DNA of 64,000 bases from Opitutaceae bacterium (lineage in GTDB: Bacteria; Verrucomicrobiota; Verrucomicrobiia; Opitutales; Opitutaceae). The notes under the pieces were generated by a model. It was not told where the DNA came from, searched no databases, and saw nothing but the letters and a program-made list of their open reading frames with translations. The stretch is taken from NCBI GenBank assembly GCA_024233285.1, contig JACKPU010000004.1:1-64000 (forward strand). The letters are read 5' to 3'. The translations under genes and the position numbers were made by a program. Below are positions 51,037 through 58,529 of the stretch, piece after piece; position 1 is the first letter of the stretch; every line of letters begins with the position of its first letter.

Positions 51037-51477
51037 ATGACGAGCGATGATTTTCCCGTTTTCCCCTCGGCGTTTTTCGCCGGGATCGTAACGCGGCGCT
51101 ACGCGGAGTCGTGGGACTTTTATACGACTCACCTCGGCTTCCGCACCATTGAGGAGCACGATCACTGGGTGCGTTTGCAGCATCCCGGCGGCGCGCAACT
51201 CGTGCTGTTGCGTGAAGAGGCCGATCAAACCCCGGCCTAACTCGTTTCAGCCACGGAGGGCCGCGGCCACTGGCTCACGCTCGAAGTCGCCGATGCTGCC
51301 GCCGAACGCAGCGCCCTGCGCGCGGAAGGACTGACGGTGCAACCTGTGCCCGCCGCACGCTGCTGGCGGCCGGGCACCTTCGCGGTGCAGGATCCAAATG
51401 GCGTGCTCGTAATCATCACGCCGCGAGCGTCGCTGGTGCGCTCTTCGGTTGCGGTGGCCTTTGAGTCAGTGGCGTGA
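51037..51477 (+). pseudogene. VOC family gene interrupted by one in-frame TAA
   Basis: The frame from 51037 encodes a first VOC half (FFAGIVTRRYAESWDFYTTHLGF..LREEADQTPA), hits TAA at 51238, then continues in the same frame as the second half (LVSATEGRGHWLTLEVADAA .. FAVQDPNGVLVIITPR) to a TGA at 51475. The 147-codon total is the family's normal size and no shift is needed. A single G-to-T change from GAA would explain the stop. Either a recent pseudogene, a sequencing error or readthrough. Confidence 0.82.
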
Positions 51478-51636
51478 ATTGCCGGGTTAATTAGATTGGG
51501 GTATGGAATCTTGCTCAAAAGTTAACGAGTTTCGGTCTGACTCTATTTCGGGGTCCAATTATGATCGCGCAGGGAGGGGAAGATATTGATATCTATAGCT
51601 TGCCCTAGCCTCTTTGCTTTTGCTGGGCCTTGGCCC

Positions 51637-52170
51637 TCATAAAGCGCTGTGCACAACTAACACCGCGCCTGGCTTAACTATCTTATTAGCAATAAACTCC
51701 GGAATATCAGAAACCAAGAACGGAGCCCAATCATTTGCCTCATTGTCGAATTCTACATTTTCCTTATCGTCTATGTATTTGATCTTACCAAGATACTCAA
51801 CACTTGTAATACTCTTTAAGTAATTATTCATCGTTGCCTCTATAGTATTGCCTGAGTCTAGAGTATAAGCAAAACAGCGTCCACCGTCATAGCCACCTCC
51901 AGAAAAATACATAACACACTTTCCGGCTTTCTCCAGATATTGACTGGAACTAAAGGTCAAGTAGTTCTGCAGTTTATCATTCCTAGAATCTGGTGCATAT
52001 TTACAGTCTATTTCGCCGCCGCCACTCACCAATTTATGGACACCAATGGGTTTCGGTTTCCAAAACCCCGAAGAACCTGTGCTGCAAGAAACCACGGAAG
52101 CGACGGCACCAAAAGCAATTATTATTCGAATTACTTTCTGAATTAAATTGTTCGATACGGTTTTTAACAT
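51637..52170 (-). CDS. AT-rich hypothetical lipoprotein
   Basis: A 177-residue protein with a lipoprotein signal (IIIAFGAVASVVSCSTG) and then a soluble domain with three further cysteines (DCKYAP, GKCVMYF, GGRCFAY). No relative was recognised. Its composition is strikingly more AT-rich than the surrounding genes, and repeat copies lie immediately upstream, which points to acquisition. Its 3' side faces the broken VOC gene. Confidence 0.65.
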   Translation of the reverse strand: MLKTVSNNLIQKVIRIIIAFGAVASVVSCSTGSSGFWKPKPIGVHKLVSGGGEIDCKYAPDSRNDKLQNYLTFSSSQYLEKAGKCVMYFSGGGYDGGRCFAYTLDSGNTIEATMNNYLKSITSVEYLGKIKYIDDKENVEFDNEANDWAPFLVSDIPEFIANKIVKPGAVLVVHSAL

Positions 52171-52212
52171 ACTCAGAATAGAATTTCAGAGTTGGAAAAG
52201 TGGTCGGGCTTT

Positions 52213-52492
52213 GGATATTAGTATTGGGGCCTGCAATAATATATTTTTACGACTCAGGTTGGAGAATATTCGGGAATGAGGTTCAGAAAAGGGGTCAGGC
52301 TTTGTAGTTTGTGTTTCATTGGAGTTGCCTGATCAACGATTGATTCGGATGCGCCTTCCACCGCGACACCTTCCGGCTCACTTCGTGCAGCCCGCCCAAG
52401 ATTAGAAGAAAGGGGTCAGGTTGCGGATATTGATATTAGGGCCTGCCATAATTTGTTCTTGAGACTCAGGTTGTGGAATATTCGGGAACGAG
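52213..52492. repeat. Two 68-bp direct repeat units and GGGGTCAGG elements
   Basis: Units at 52213-52280 and 52425-52492 share GGATATT, GGGCCTGC, ATAAT, GACTCAGGTTG, GAATATTCGGGAA in the same order with scattered changes. AAAAGGGGTCAGGCTTTGTA at 52287 and AAAGGGGTCAGGTTGC at 52410 precede or lie between them. The 342-bp gap holds no convincing gene; a 27-residue minus-strand tail (GLHEVSRKVSRWKAHPNQS) near 52320-52400 could be a gene remnant. Confidence 0.78.
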
Positions 52493-52511
52493 AAAGAGAA
52501 AGAGTGGGTGG

Positions 52512-53570
52512 TTACTTGATCCGCACTTCCTTGCCGGTTTTGGCGGAGAGGTAGATGCCGTCGAGGATCTTTTGCACCGCGAGCGACTGTTCGGGTTGCA
52601 CGTAGGGTTTGGCGTTGCCAAGGAGACAATCGATAAAGTGCACCATGCGGTTGGCGTTCGCGAGATTGGTCGCGACGTTGACCGACTCGGTGACGTAGCC
52701 GTTTTTGCCGGGGCGGAAGAGTTGCAGCGGGGGCAGGGACAATCCGGCCTCGGTGCCGAAGAGTTGGGTGCCGTTGTAATCGGCCTGCGATTGGTGCGCG
52801 GCCCATGACGCTTCGAGCAAGACGGTGCGGCCGCTCTTGAACTTGATGAGCGCGACCGAGAGGTCGTCTACATCGAACGGCTTGCCCGCGGCGATCTCGC
52901 TTTTGCCCCACTGTCCCTCGCCGAGGCCGCGATGACCGAATTTGGAGAAGGTCTGGCCGCTGACGGCCACGGGCTCGAAATCGCCGAGCAGGAACAGGCA
53001 GCGATCGAGGGCATGCACGCCGATGTCGTAGGTGCATCCGCCACCGGCGAACTTGGTCTGCGTGAACCATGAGCCGATGCGCGGGATGCCGCTGCGGCGC
53101 GTCCACGCGGTTTTGGCGTGATAAACCTCGCCGAGCACGCCTTGGGTCACGAGTTCGCGCGCGGTCTGCACTTCGGGCGTGAAGCGCGCGTTTTGGCCGA
53201 CCATGAGGAGAAGCTTTTTCTGCTTCGCGGTGGCGACGAGTTTCGCCGCGTCACGCGCGTTGGTCGCCATCGGCTTGTCCACCATGACGTGTTTGCCGGC
53301 CTTCAGCGCGTCGAGCGCGACCGAGGCGTGCAGGTAGTTGGGGAGGGCGATGGAAATGACATCGATATCCGCGCGCTTGAGCAGCACACGATAGTCGGTG
53401 ACGAGTTCGGGGATGTTGTAGGCATCGGCGGCTTCGCGTCCGCGTTCGGGTGAGACCTCGGCGAGCGCGGTGACGCGGGCGGCGGGATGCTGTTGAAACG
53501 AGCGGATATGATCGTGGCCGATCGCACCGGCGCCGATGACGGCGACATTGAAGGAGGATTTACGGGGCAT
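52512..53570 (-). CDS. Gfo/Idh/MocA family oxidoreductase
   Basis: A 352-residue NAD(P)-dependent enzyme. The Rossmann motif is NVAVIGAGAIGHDHIRSFQ, the catalytic Lys-Pro is in HVMVDKPMATNARDAAKL, and the C-terminal half has GGGCTYDIGVHALDRCLFLLGD with the conserved His. It oxidises or reduces a sugar or cyclitol; substrate unknown. It lies 86 bp downstream of the TIM-barrel gene on the same strand, a common pairing for sugar/inositol breakdown. Confidence 0.93.
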   Translation of the reverse strand: MPRKSSFNVAVIGAGAIGHDHIRSFQQHPAARVTALAEVSPERGREAADAYNIPELVTDYRVLLKRADIDVISIALPNYLHASVALDALKAGKHVMVDKPMATNARDAAKLVATAKQKKLLLMVGQNARFTPEVQTARELVTQGVLGEVYHAKTAWTRRSGIPRIGSWFTQTKFAGGGCTYDIGVHALDRCLFLLGDFEPVAVSGQTFSKFGHRGLGEGQWGKSEIAAGKPFDVDDLSVALIKFKSGRTVLLEASWAAHQSQADYNGTQLFGTEAGLSLPPLQLFRPGKNGYVTESVNVATNLANANRMVHFIDCLLGNAKPYVQPEQSLAVQKILDGIYLSAKTGKEVRIK

Positions 53571-53580
53571 GGGAGGGAGA

Positions 53581-53612
53581 TTGGCTATTGCCTATTGGTT
53601 ATGGCCTATTGG
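53581..53612. repeat. ATTGGCTATTG-word tandem repeat
   Basis: Words of the type TTGGCTATTGCC, TATTGGTTATGG, CCTATTGG are strung in the gap between the two sugar genes. A second cluster of the same words lies at 54400-54430, on the other side of the TIM-barrel gene. Confidence 0.65.
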
Positions 53613-53657
53613 GGCGGGGAGGCTGAAATCTGCGACCTGATGTCTGAGTCTTGAGTA

Positions 53658-54392
53658 TCAGGCGCGGCCCCAGGCGCGGAGTTGCTCGAAGGAACGGCGG
53701 CAGGATTCGAGCGGCTCGTAGTTGTATTCCTCGACCTCGACGATGCACCATTCGACGGCGCCGATATCATCGAGCGCCTTGAACACGGAGGGGAAATCGA
53801 CGGGCCCGCTGCCGATTTCCTTTTCGTCCTTCAAATGCACGGTGCGGATGCGGCGGCCCTGTTCGCGAATGAACTCGGCCGGATCCTTGCCGCCGACTTG
53901 AACCCAATAGACGTCGGCCTGGCAGGCGAGATCGCGCGGGGCGGCCGCATCGAGCATCCAGTCAAACACGCGACGACCATCGACGATGGCGAGTTCCGCG
54001 GCGTGATTGTGAAACGCGAATTGAATGCCGTGCACACGGAATGCCGCGCCGATGGAAGCGAGTTCGCGTCCGATGCCCGCACAGGCGGCGCCCGAGATGA
54101 AGTGATCGCGCGGCCAGCCGGGACAGGTGACGTGCTTCGCGCCGAGCAGGTGGGCATCGGAGATGCACTTGTTGAGATTGGTCTTCAGCGCATCAATGCC
54201 GACGTGCATGCCCGCGACCTTGAGCCCGGCGGCCTTGAGCGCGGCGGCGGCACCTTGGGCATCAAGATTACCAAAGCCGGCGGTCTCGACTCCCTGATAG
54301 CCGATTTTGGCAACCTCGGCGACGGTGCCGGCGAAGTCGGTTTTCGTGCGGTCGCGCAGCGACCAGAGTTGGAGGGCAAGCGGGGTGGGCAT
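53658..54392 (-). CDS. Sugar phosphate isomerase/epimerase (xylose isomerase-like TIM barrel)
   Basis: A 244-residue TIM-barrel protein. ALQLWSLRDRTKTDFAGTVAEVAKIGYQGVE begins the fold; metal ligands are in FAFHNHAAEL, QADVYWVQVGG, RTVHLKDEKE and CIVEVEEY. Members isomerise or dehydrate sugars and inositols. It precedes the Gfo/Idh gene and probably acts on the same substrate. Confidence 0.9.
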   Translation of the reverse strand: MPTPLALQLWSLRDRTKTDFAGTVAEVAKIGYQGVETAGFGNLDAQGAAAALKAAGLKVAGMHVGIDALKTNLNKCISDAHLLGAKHVTCPGWPRDHFISGAACAGIGRELASIGAAFRVHGIQFAFHNHAAELAIVDGRRVFDWMLDAAAPRDLACQADVYWVQVGGKDPAEFIREQGRRIRTVHLKDEKEIGSGPVDFPSVFKALDDIGAVEWCIVEVEEYNYEPLESCRRSFEQLRAWGRA

Positions 54393-54399
54393 CGAAGCG

Positions 54400-54430
54400 T
54401 ATTGGTTATGGGTTAACGGTTATTGGTTTT
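54400..54430. repeat. ATTGGTTATGG-word repeat, second cluster
   Basis: TATTGGTTATGGGTTAACGG followed by TTATTGGTTTTT. It lies just upstream of the TIM-barrel start, matching words at 53581-53612. Confidence 0.55.
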
Positions 54431-54566
54431 TGCTGAAGCCCGAGCGTTGGAGCAAGCGCGAGATGCCACGGCGGCGTCACATTTTATTCAATCGCTACGG
54501 GAAACGCGCCGAAACCACACGCGCGCTTGCGCCACCGCGGCACGCCGTTCACGTTGGACCGCTTGT

Positions 54567-56405
54567 ATGGCTTTGCTCAGCTTGCTGGATGTCTCCCTTA
54601 GCTTCGGTGGACCGGCGGTTTTGGAAAATTTGAATTTCCAGATCGATCCCGGCGAGCGCGTGTGTCTGCTCGGGCGCAACGGCGCGGGCAAGAGCTCGCT
54701 GATGCGGGTGATTTCCGGCGAAATCAAACCCGATCGCGGCGATGTGTTTCGACCGGGTGGCGCGGTTTATACGCGGCTTACCCAAGAGATTCCGGACGAT
54801 GTCATCGGCGTGGTGCGTGATGTGGTGAGCAGCGGGTTGCGGCCCAATGCTGATCATCACGAAGAGGACTGGGAGCGCGACGTGCGGGTGGATGACTTGA
54901 TCGCGCGGCTGCAAGTGCCGGCGGAGGCGGATTTCGCGGCCTTGTCGGGCGGTTTGAAGCGACGGGCCTTGCTGGCGCGGGCACTGGCGGGGCAACCGGA
55001 TCTGTTGCTGCTGGACGAGCCGACCAATCACCTCGATCTCGATTCGATCCTCTGGCTCGAAAACTTTTTGCTCACCGAAAAACTGTCGCTGTTCTTCGTG
55101 ACGCACGACCGGGCGTTTCTGCGCAAACTGGCCACGCGCATCGTCGAACTGGATCGCGGCAAACTCACCAGCTGGTCATGCGATTACGACACCTTTCTGG
55201 TGCGCAAGGACGAGCTGCTGCTGGCCGAGGAAAAACAGCGTGCGGCCTTCGACAAGAAACTCGCGCAGGAAGAGGAATGGTTGCGGCGCGGCGTGAAGGC
55301 CCGGCGCACGCGCGACATGGGCCGCGTGGCGCGGTTGAAAGAGATGCGCGGCGAGCGGAAGGCGCGCCGTGAGGTCGCCGGCACGGTGAATCTGCGGATG
55401 ACCGAGGCGGGGCGCTCCGGTGTGAAGGTGATCGATGCCGAGAAGATCTCGTTTGGCTATCCCGGCGGTCCGTTGCTGGTGCGCGATTTCAGCACGGTGA
55501 TCACGCGGGGCGACAAGCTCGGGCTCATCGGCCCCAACGGCGCGGGCAAGACGACTTTCATCAAACTGCTGCTCGGCGCCCTCAAACCGACGGCCGGCAC
55601 GTTGAAACACGGCACGCAAATGGAGGTGCTTTATTTCGACCAGATGCGCGCGCAGATCGATGGCGACAAGTCGGTGGCCGAAAATATCGCCGACGGCAAC
55701 GAGACCGTGACGATCAATGGAAAGACGCGTCATGTCATCAGTTACCTGCAGGACTTTCTGTTTGAACCTGACCGCGCGCGCACCCCGGCGCGCGTGCTCT
55801 CCGGCGGCGAACGCAACCGGCTTTTGCTCGCGCGACTGTTCACGAAACCGGCGAACGTGCTGGTGCTGGACGAGCCGACCAACGACCTGGATGCCGAGAC
55901 CCTCGACCTGCTGGAAAACCTGCTGGTCGAATACGAAGGCACCTTGATCGTCGTGAGTCACGATCGCGACTTTCTGGACAACGTGGTGACGGGCACGCTC
56001 GTGTTCGAAGGCGACGGCCGCATCACCGAATACGTGGGCGGTTATTCGGATTGGATGGCGGAGAAGGCGAAGCAGGCGGCCAAAGCTGTCACTGGAGCCG
56101 GGGTCGCTGACCCCGATCGGGTGGCAACCAAGTCGCCGGGTGCAGCGACCCCGGCTACCGCCAAACCCAAGAAGCTGACGAACAAGGAACGCGCGGAACT
56201 GGAGGCCTTGCCCGCGCGGATTGAAGCGTTGGAAACGGAGCAGGCCGAATTGGTGGCGAAGCTGGGCGATCCGGATTTTTACAAGAATGAAGCCGCGAAG
56301 TTTGCGGCGGTGAAGGCGCGGCTCGATGAAGTCGAGGCGGAGCATGCGGCGGCCTTTGCCCGGTGGGAGGAATTGGAGTCGCTCGCGGCGACCCTGGATT
56401 CATGA
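54567..56405 (+). CDS. uup: ABC-F ATPase (Uup-type)
   Basis: A 612-residue soluble protein with two ATPase domains. Walker A motifs are LLGRNGAGKSSL and LIGPNGAGKTTF; signatures ALSGGLKRRALLARAL and LSGGERNRLLLARL; Walker B LLLLDEPTNHLDLDS and VLVLDEPTNDLDAET. The C-terminal coiled coil (NKERAELEALPARIEALETEQAELV) is the Uup DNA-binding domain. Its linker is encoded by a 61-bp palindrome (56096-56156). The ATG at 54567 starts the homology. It overlaps the MFS gene by ATGA. Confidence 0.93.
   Translation: MALLSLLDVSLSFGGPAVLENLNFQIDPGERVCLLGRNGAGKSSLMRVISGEIKPDRGDVFRPGGAVYTRLTQEIPDDVIGVVRDVVSSGLRPNADHHEEDWERDVRVDDLIARLQVPAEADFAALSGGLKRRALLARALAGQPDLLLLDEPTNHLDLDSILWLENFLLTEKLSLFFVTHDRAFLRKLATRIVELDRGKLTSWSCDYDTFLVRKDELLLAEEKQRAAFDKKLAQEEEWLRRGVKARRTRDMGRVARLKEMRGERKARREVAGTVNLRMTEAGRSGVKVIDAEKISFGYPGGPLLVRDFSTVITRGDKLGLIGPNGAGKTTFIKLLLGALKPTAGTLKHGTQMEVLYFDQMRAQIDGDKSVAENIADGNETVTINGKTRHVISYLQDFLFEPDRARTPARVLSGGERNRLLLARLFTKPANVLVLDEPTNDLDAETLDLLENLLVEYEGTLIVVSHDRDFLDNVVTGTLVFEGDGRITEYVGGYSDWMAEKAKQAAKAVTGAGVADPDRVATKSPGAATPATAKPKKLTNKERAELEALPARIEALETEQAELVAKLGDPDFYKNEAAKFAAVKARLDEVEAEHAAAFARWEELESLAATLDS
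56096..56156. repeat. REP-like palindrome inside the uup coding sequence
   Basis: Perfect 14-bp arms AGCCGGGGTCGCTG (56096-56109) and CAGCGACCCCGGCT (56143-56156) enclose a 33-bp middle. GGGTCGCTGACCC repeats the palindrome core of the REP family (GGGTCGCTG at 46352). It encodes a Gly/Ala/Pro-rich linker between the second ATPase domain and the coiled coil without breaking the frame. Confidence 0.8.
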
Positions 56406-57598
56406 AGCGGAGGACAAGTGAAGGCATGCCCTCGCGGCGCTGGCTGGTGCTGATGCTGGGCGCGGTGGCGGCGATGGTGCCGTTGAGCATCGACATGTAT
56501 TTGCCCGCGTTTCCCCAGATTGCGGCGGAGCTCGGCGTGGCGGTGGGCGACGTGCAGCTCACCCTCTCGATCTACATGATCGGGATGGCGTTGGGGCAGG
56601 CGATTTACGGCACGCTGGCGGACCGGCTCGGACGCCGCGGGCCGTTGGTGTTCGGGATGGCGTTGTTTACGATCGCGACGGCGGGCTGCGCGCTCGCGGA
56701 GTCGATCGACGCGCTCATGCTGTGGCGCCTGGGCGTGGCCTTGGGCGGATCGTCGGGCATGGTGATCACCCGGGCGATCGTGCGCGACCGTTTTGATGAG
56801 AGCGAATCGGCGCATTTCTACTCGACCCTGATGTTGGTGATGGGGGTGGCGCCGATTCTGGCTCCGGTGATTGGCGGGCAACTCCTGCTGTTCACGAGCT
56901 GGCGGGGGATCTTTTGGTTGATCGCGGCCTGCGGAGCGGTCTGCCTGGCGGCAGTTTACTGGACCTTGCCGGAAACGTTGCCGGGGCCTGAACGCGTGCG
57001 GCACAACGTGCGACAGATTCTGGCAACCTATGGGGGCCTGTTCCGGCACCGTCAGTTTATGGGCTACGTGCTGGCGGTCAGTTGCATGTCGGGGGTGCTA
57101 TTTGCCTATATCGCGGGCTCGCCCACGCTGTTCATCGAGCAATACGGCGTCAGTGCGCAGGCCTTCGGCATCTTCTTTGGGGCCAATGCCGCCGGACTGA
57201 TCCTGACTGCGCAATTCAATCGCGGGTTGCTCAAACGCTTCAGCTCGCGTCGCATTTTGCTGACCTGCTATTCGATCAACACTGGCGCCACGATCCTGTT
57301 GCTCGTGCAGGTGCTGACCGGCTGGGGCGGTTTTCCGGCTGCGCTGGTGGTCCTGTGGGTTTGCGTGGCGTCGGCGGGCTTGATTTTCCCCAACACCACG
57401 GCGCTGGCGATGTCGCCGGTGGGCAGGGTCGCGGGCAGTGCCTCGGCGTTGATGGGCACGCTCCAATTCGCGCTGGGCGGCATCATGGCCACGCTGGTGG
57501 GGACGTGGCACGATGGCACCGGCCGACCGATGGCGTTCATTCTCACGGCCACCAGCATTGCCGGATGGACGTTGCTCCGGGTGATGACCCGGGAGTGA
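56402..57598 (+). CDS. bcr: Bcr/CflA family multidrug MFS exporter
   Basis: A 398-residue, twelve-helix transporter. MVPLSIDMYLPAFPQIAAEL and QLTLSIYMIGMALGQAIYGTLADRLGRR are the Bcr/CflA signature, with RAIVRDRFD after helix 4. Proton-driven efflux of drugs or small peptides is likely. It overlaps uup by ATGA, so the two are translated together; the functional link is unknown. Confidence 0.92.
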   Translation: MKRRTSEGMPSRRWLVLMLGAVAAMVPLSIDMYLPAFPQIAAELGVAVGDVQLTLSIYMIGMALGQAIYGTLADRLGRRGPLVFGMALFTIATAGCALAESIDALMLWRLGVALGGSSGMVITRAIVRDRFDESESAHFYSTLMLVMGVAPILAPVIGGQLLLFTSWRGIFWLIAACGAVCLAAVYWTLPETLPGPERVRHNVRQILATYGGLFRHRQFMGYVLAVSCMSGVLFAYIAGSPTLFIEQYGVSAQAFGIFFGANAAGLILTAQFNRGLLKRFSSRRILLTCYSINTGATILLLVQVLTGWGGFPAALVVLWVCVASAGLIFPNTTALAMSPVGRVAGSASALMGTLQFALGGIMATLVGTWHDGTGRPMAFILTATSIAGWTLLRVMTRE

Positions 57599-57619
57599 AC
57601 CGATCGCCGACTGGCGCGC

Positions 57620-58462
57620 TCAGGATTTGCGGCGGCGCCGCACGCTGAAACCGATCACGGCAAGGCCCAGCACCAGCAGTGCGTAAGTGGAGGGCTCCGG
57701 AATGGGCGTGATCTCGGCCACGGATTCGAAACCGCCGTCGCGCGCCACGAACGTCAGCAAACCCGCGGCGCCGGTATTGGTGGCGTTCGCGAGTGAGTTG
57801 GTGCCGCTGTCAAGAAATGCGCCCTGCGCGTAAACGTCCTGACCGTCGTTGATTTGGAATGAGCCTGGGGCGGAGTAGTAGCCGGGGGTGGTGGCGTTGC
57901 CATCGTGGAAGCCCACGACCACGCGGCCGCCGTGGTCCCACGTGATCTCCTCATAGTTGAAATAGACATCGAAGTTGCCGGTGCCGAGGTCGGTGCGGCT
58001 GACAAGGATCAATCCGAAGGTGTTGGGGCTGAAAACCGTGGTGCCATACTCGCCGACATGATCCCAATTGACGACAAATGCGGCGTTGCCATCGACCAAA
58101 CCGGTGCCCCACGACACGATGCCGGAATTGGGGTCCCGCGTATCCACATCCGCAAAAAACGCGGCGATGATTGGCAGGCCGGGCGAACCGTTGGACACGT
58201 AATTGGCATCAATCGGGTAGGGGTAGTAATCATAACTGCCGCCACCGAAAGTGATGTAGCCGTTGTTGCTGACGTAGGTCTGCGTGAAGGTTGATCCGCC
58301 GAAATCAATGGCGAACCCCAGATCAATCGCCCCGCTGTAATCATCGTCGTTGGCGGGCAGATTGCCTGTCTCGGTATAGCCGGTGACCACGACCTGCCCG
58401 GGCGCGAACGCAGCGCCAAAGCAGCAGAAGATCAGGGCGACGAGACGGGCGCGGAGAGACAT
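57620..58462 (-). CDS. PEP-CTERM-anchored nidogen-like secreted protein
   Basis: A 280-residue exported protein (signal RARLVALIFCCFGAAFA). The body has GFAIDFGGSTFTQTYVSNNGYITFGG and IIAAFFADVDTRDP, the NIDO pattern, and ends with IPEPSTYALLVLGLAVIGFSVRRRRKS, a complete PEP-CTERM sorting signal with helix and basic tail. It should be processed by an exosortase, which is not in this window. ATG at 58462 chosen over 58486. Confidence 0.92.
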   Translation of the reverse strand: MSLRARLVALIFCCFGAAFAPGQVVVTGYTETGNLPANDDDYSGAIDLGFAIDFGGSTFTQTYVSNNGYITFGGGSYDYYPYPIDANYVSNGSPGLPIIAAFFADVDTRDPNSGIVSWGTGLVDGNAAFVVNWDHVGEYGTTVFSPNTFGLILVSRTDLGTGNFDVYFNYEEITWDHGGRVVVGFHDGNATTPGYYSAPGSFQINDGQDVYAQGAFLDSGTNSLANATNTGAAGLLTFVARDGGFESVAEITPIPEPSTYALLVLGLAVIGFSVRRRRKS

Positions 58463-58529
58463 GGGCGGACTTTCTGGCGGTGACACTGCATGACCACCCC
58501 GCGGACGTCAATTATGACCATGGCCGGCG

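Noticed and set aside
52402..53106. A 234-codon minus-strand frame ending in the repeat region
   Set aside because: It runs in another frame through the Gfo/Idh gene. Only the last ~15 codons lie in the repeat unit, and the rest is not protein-like.
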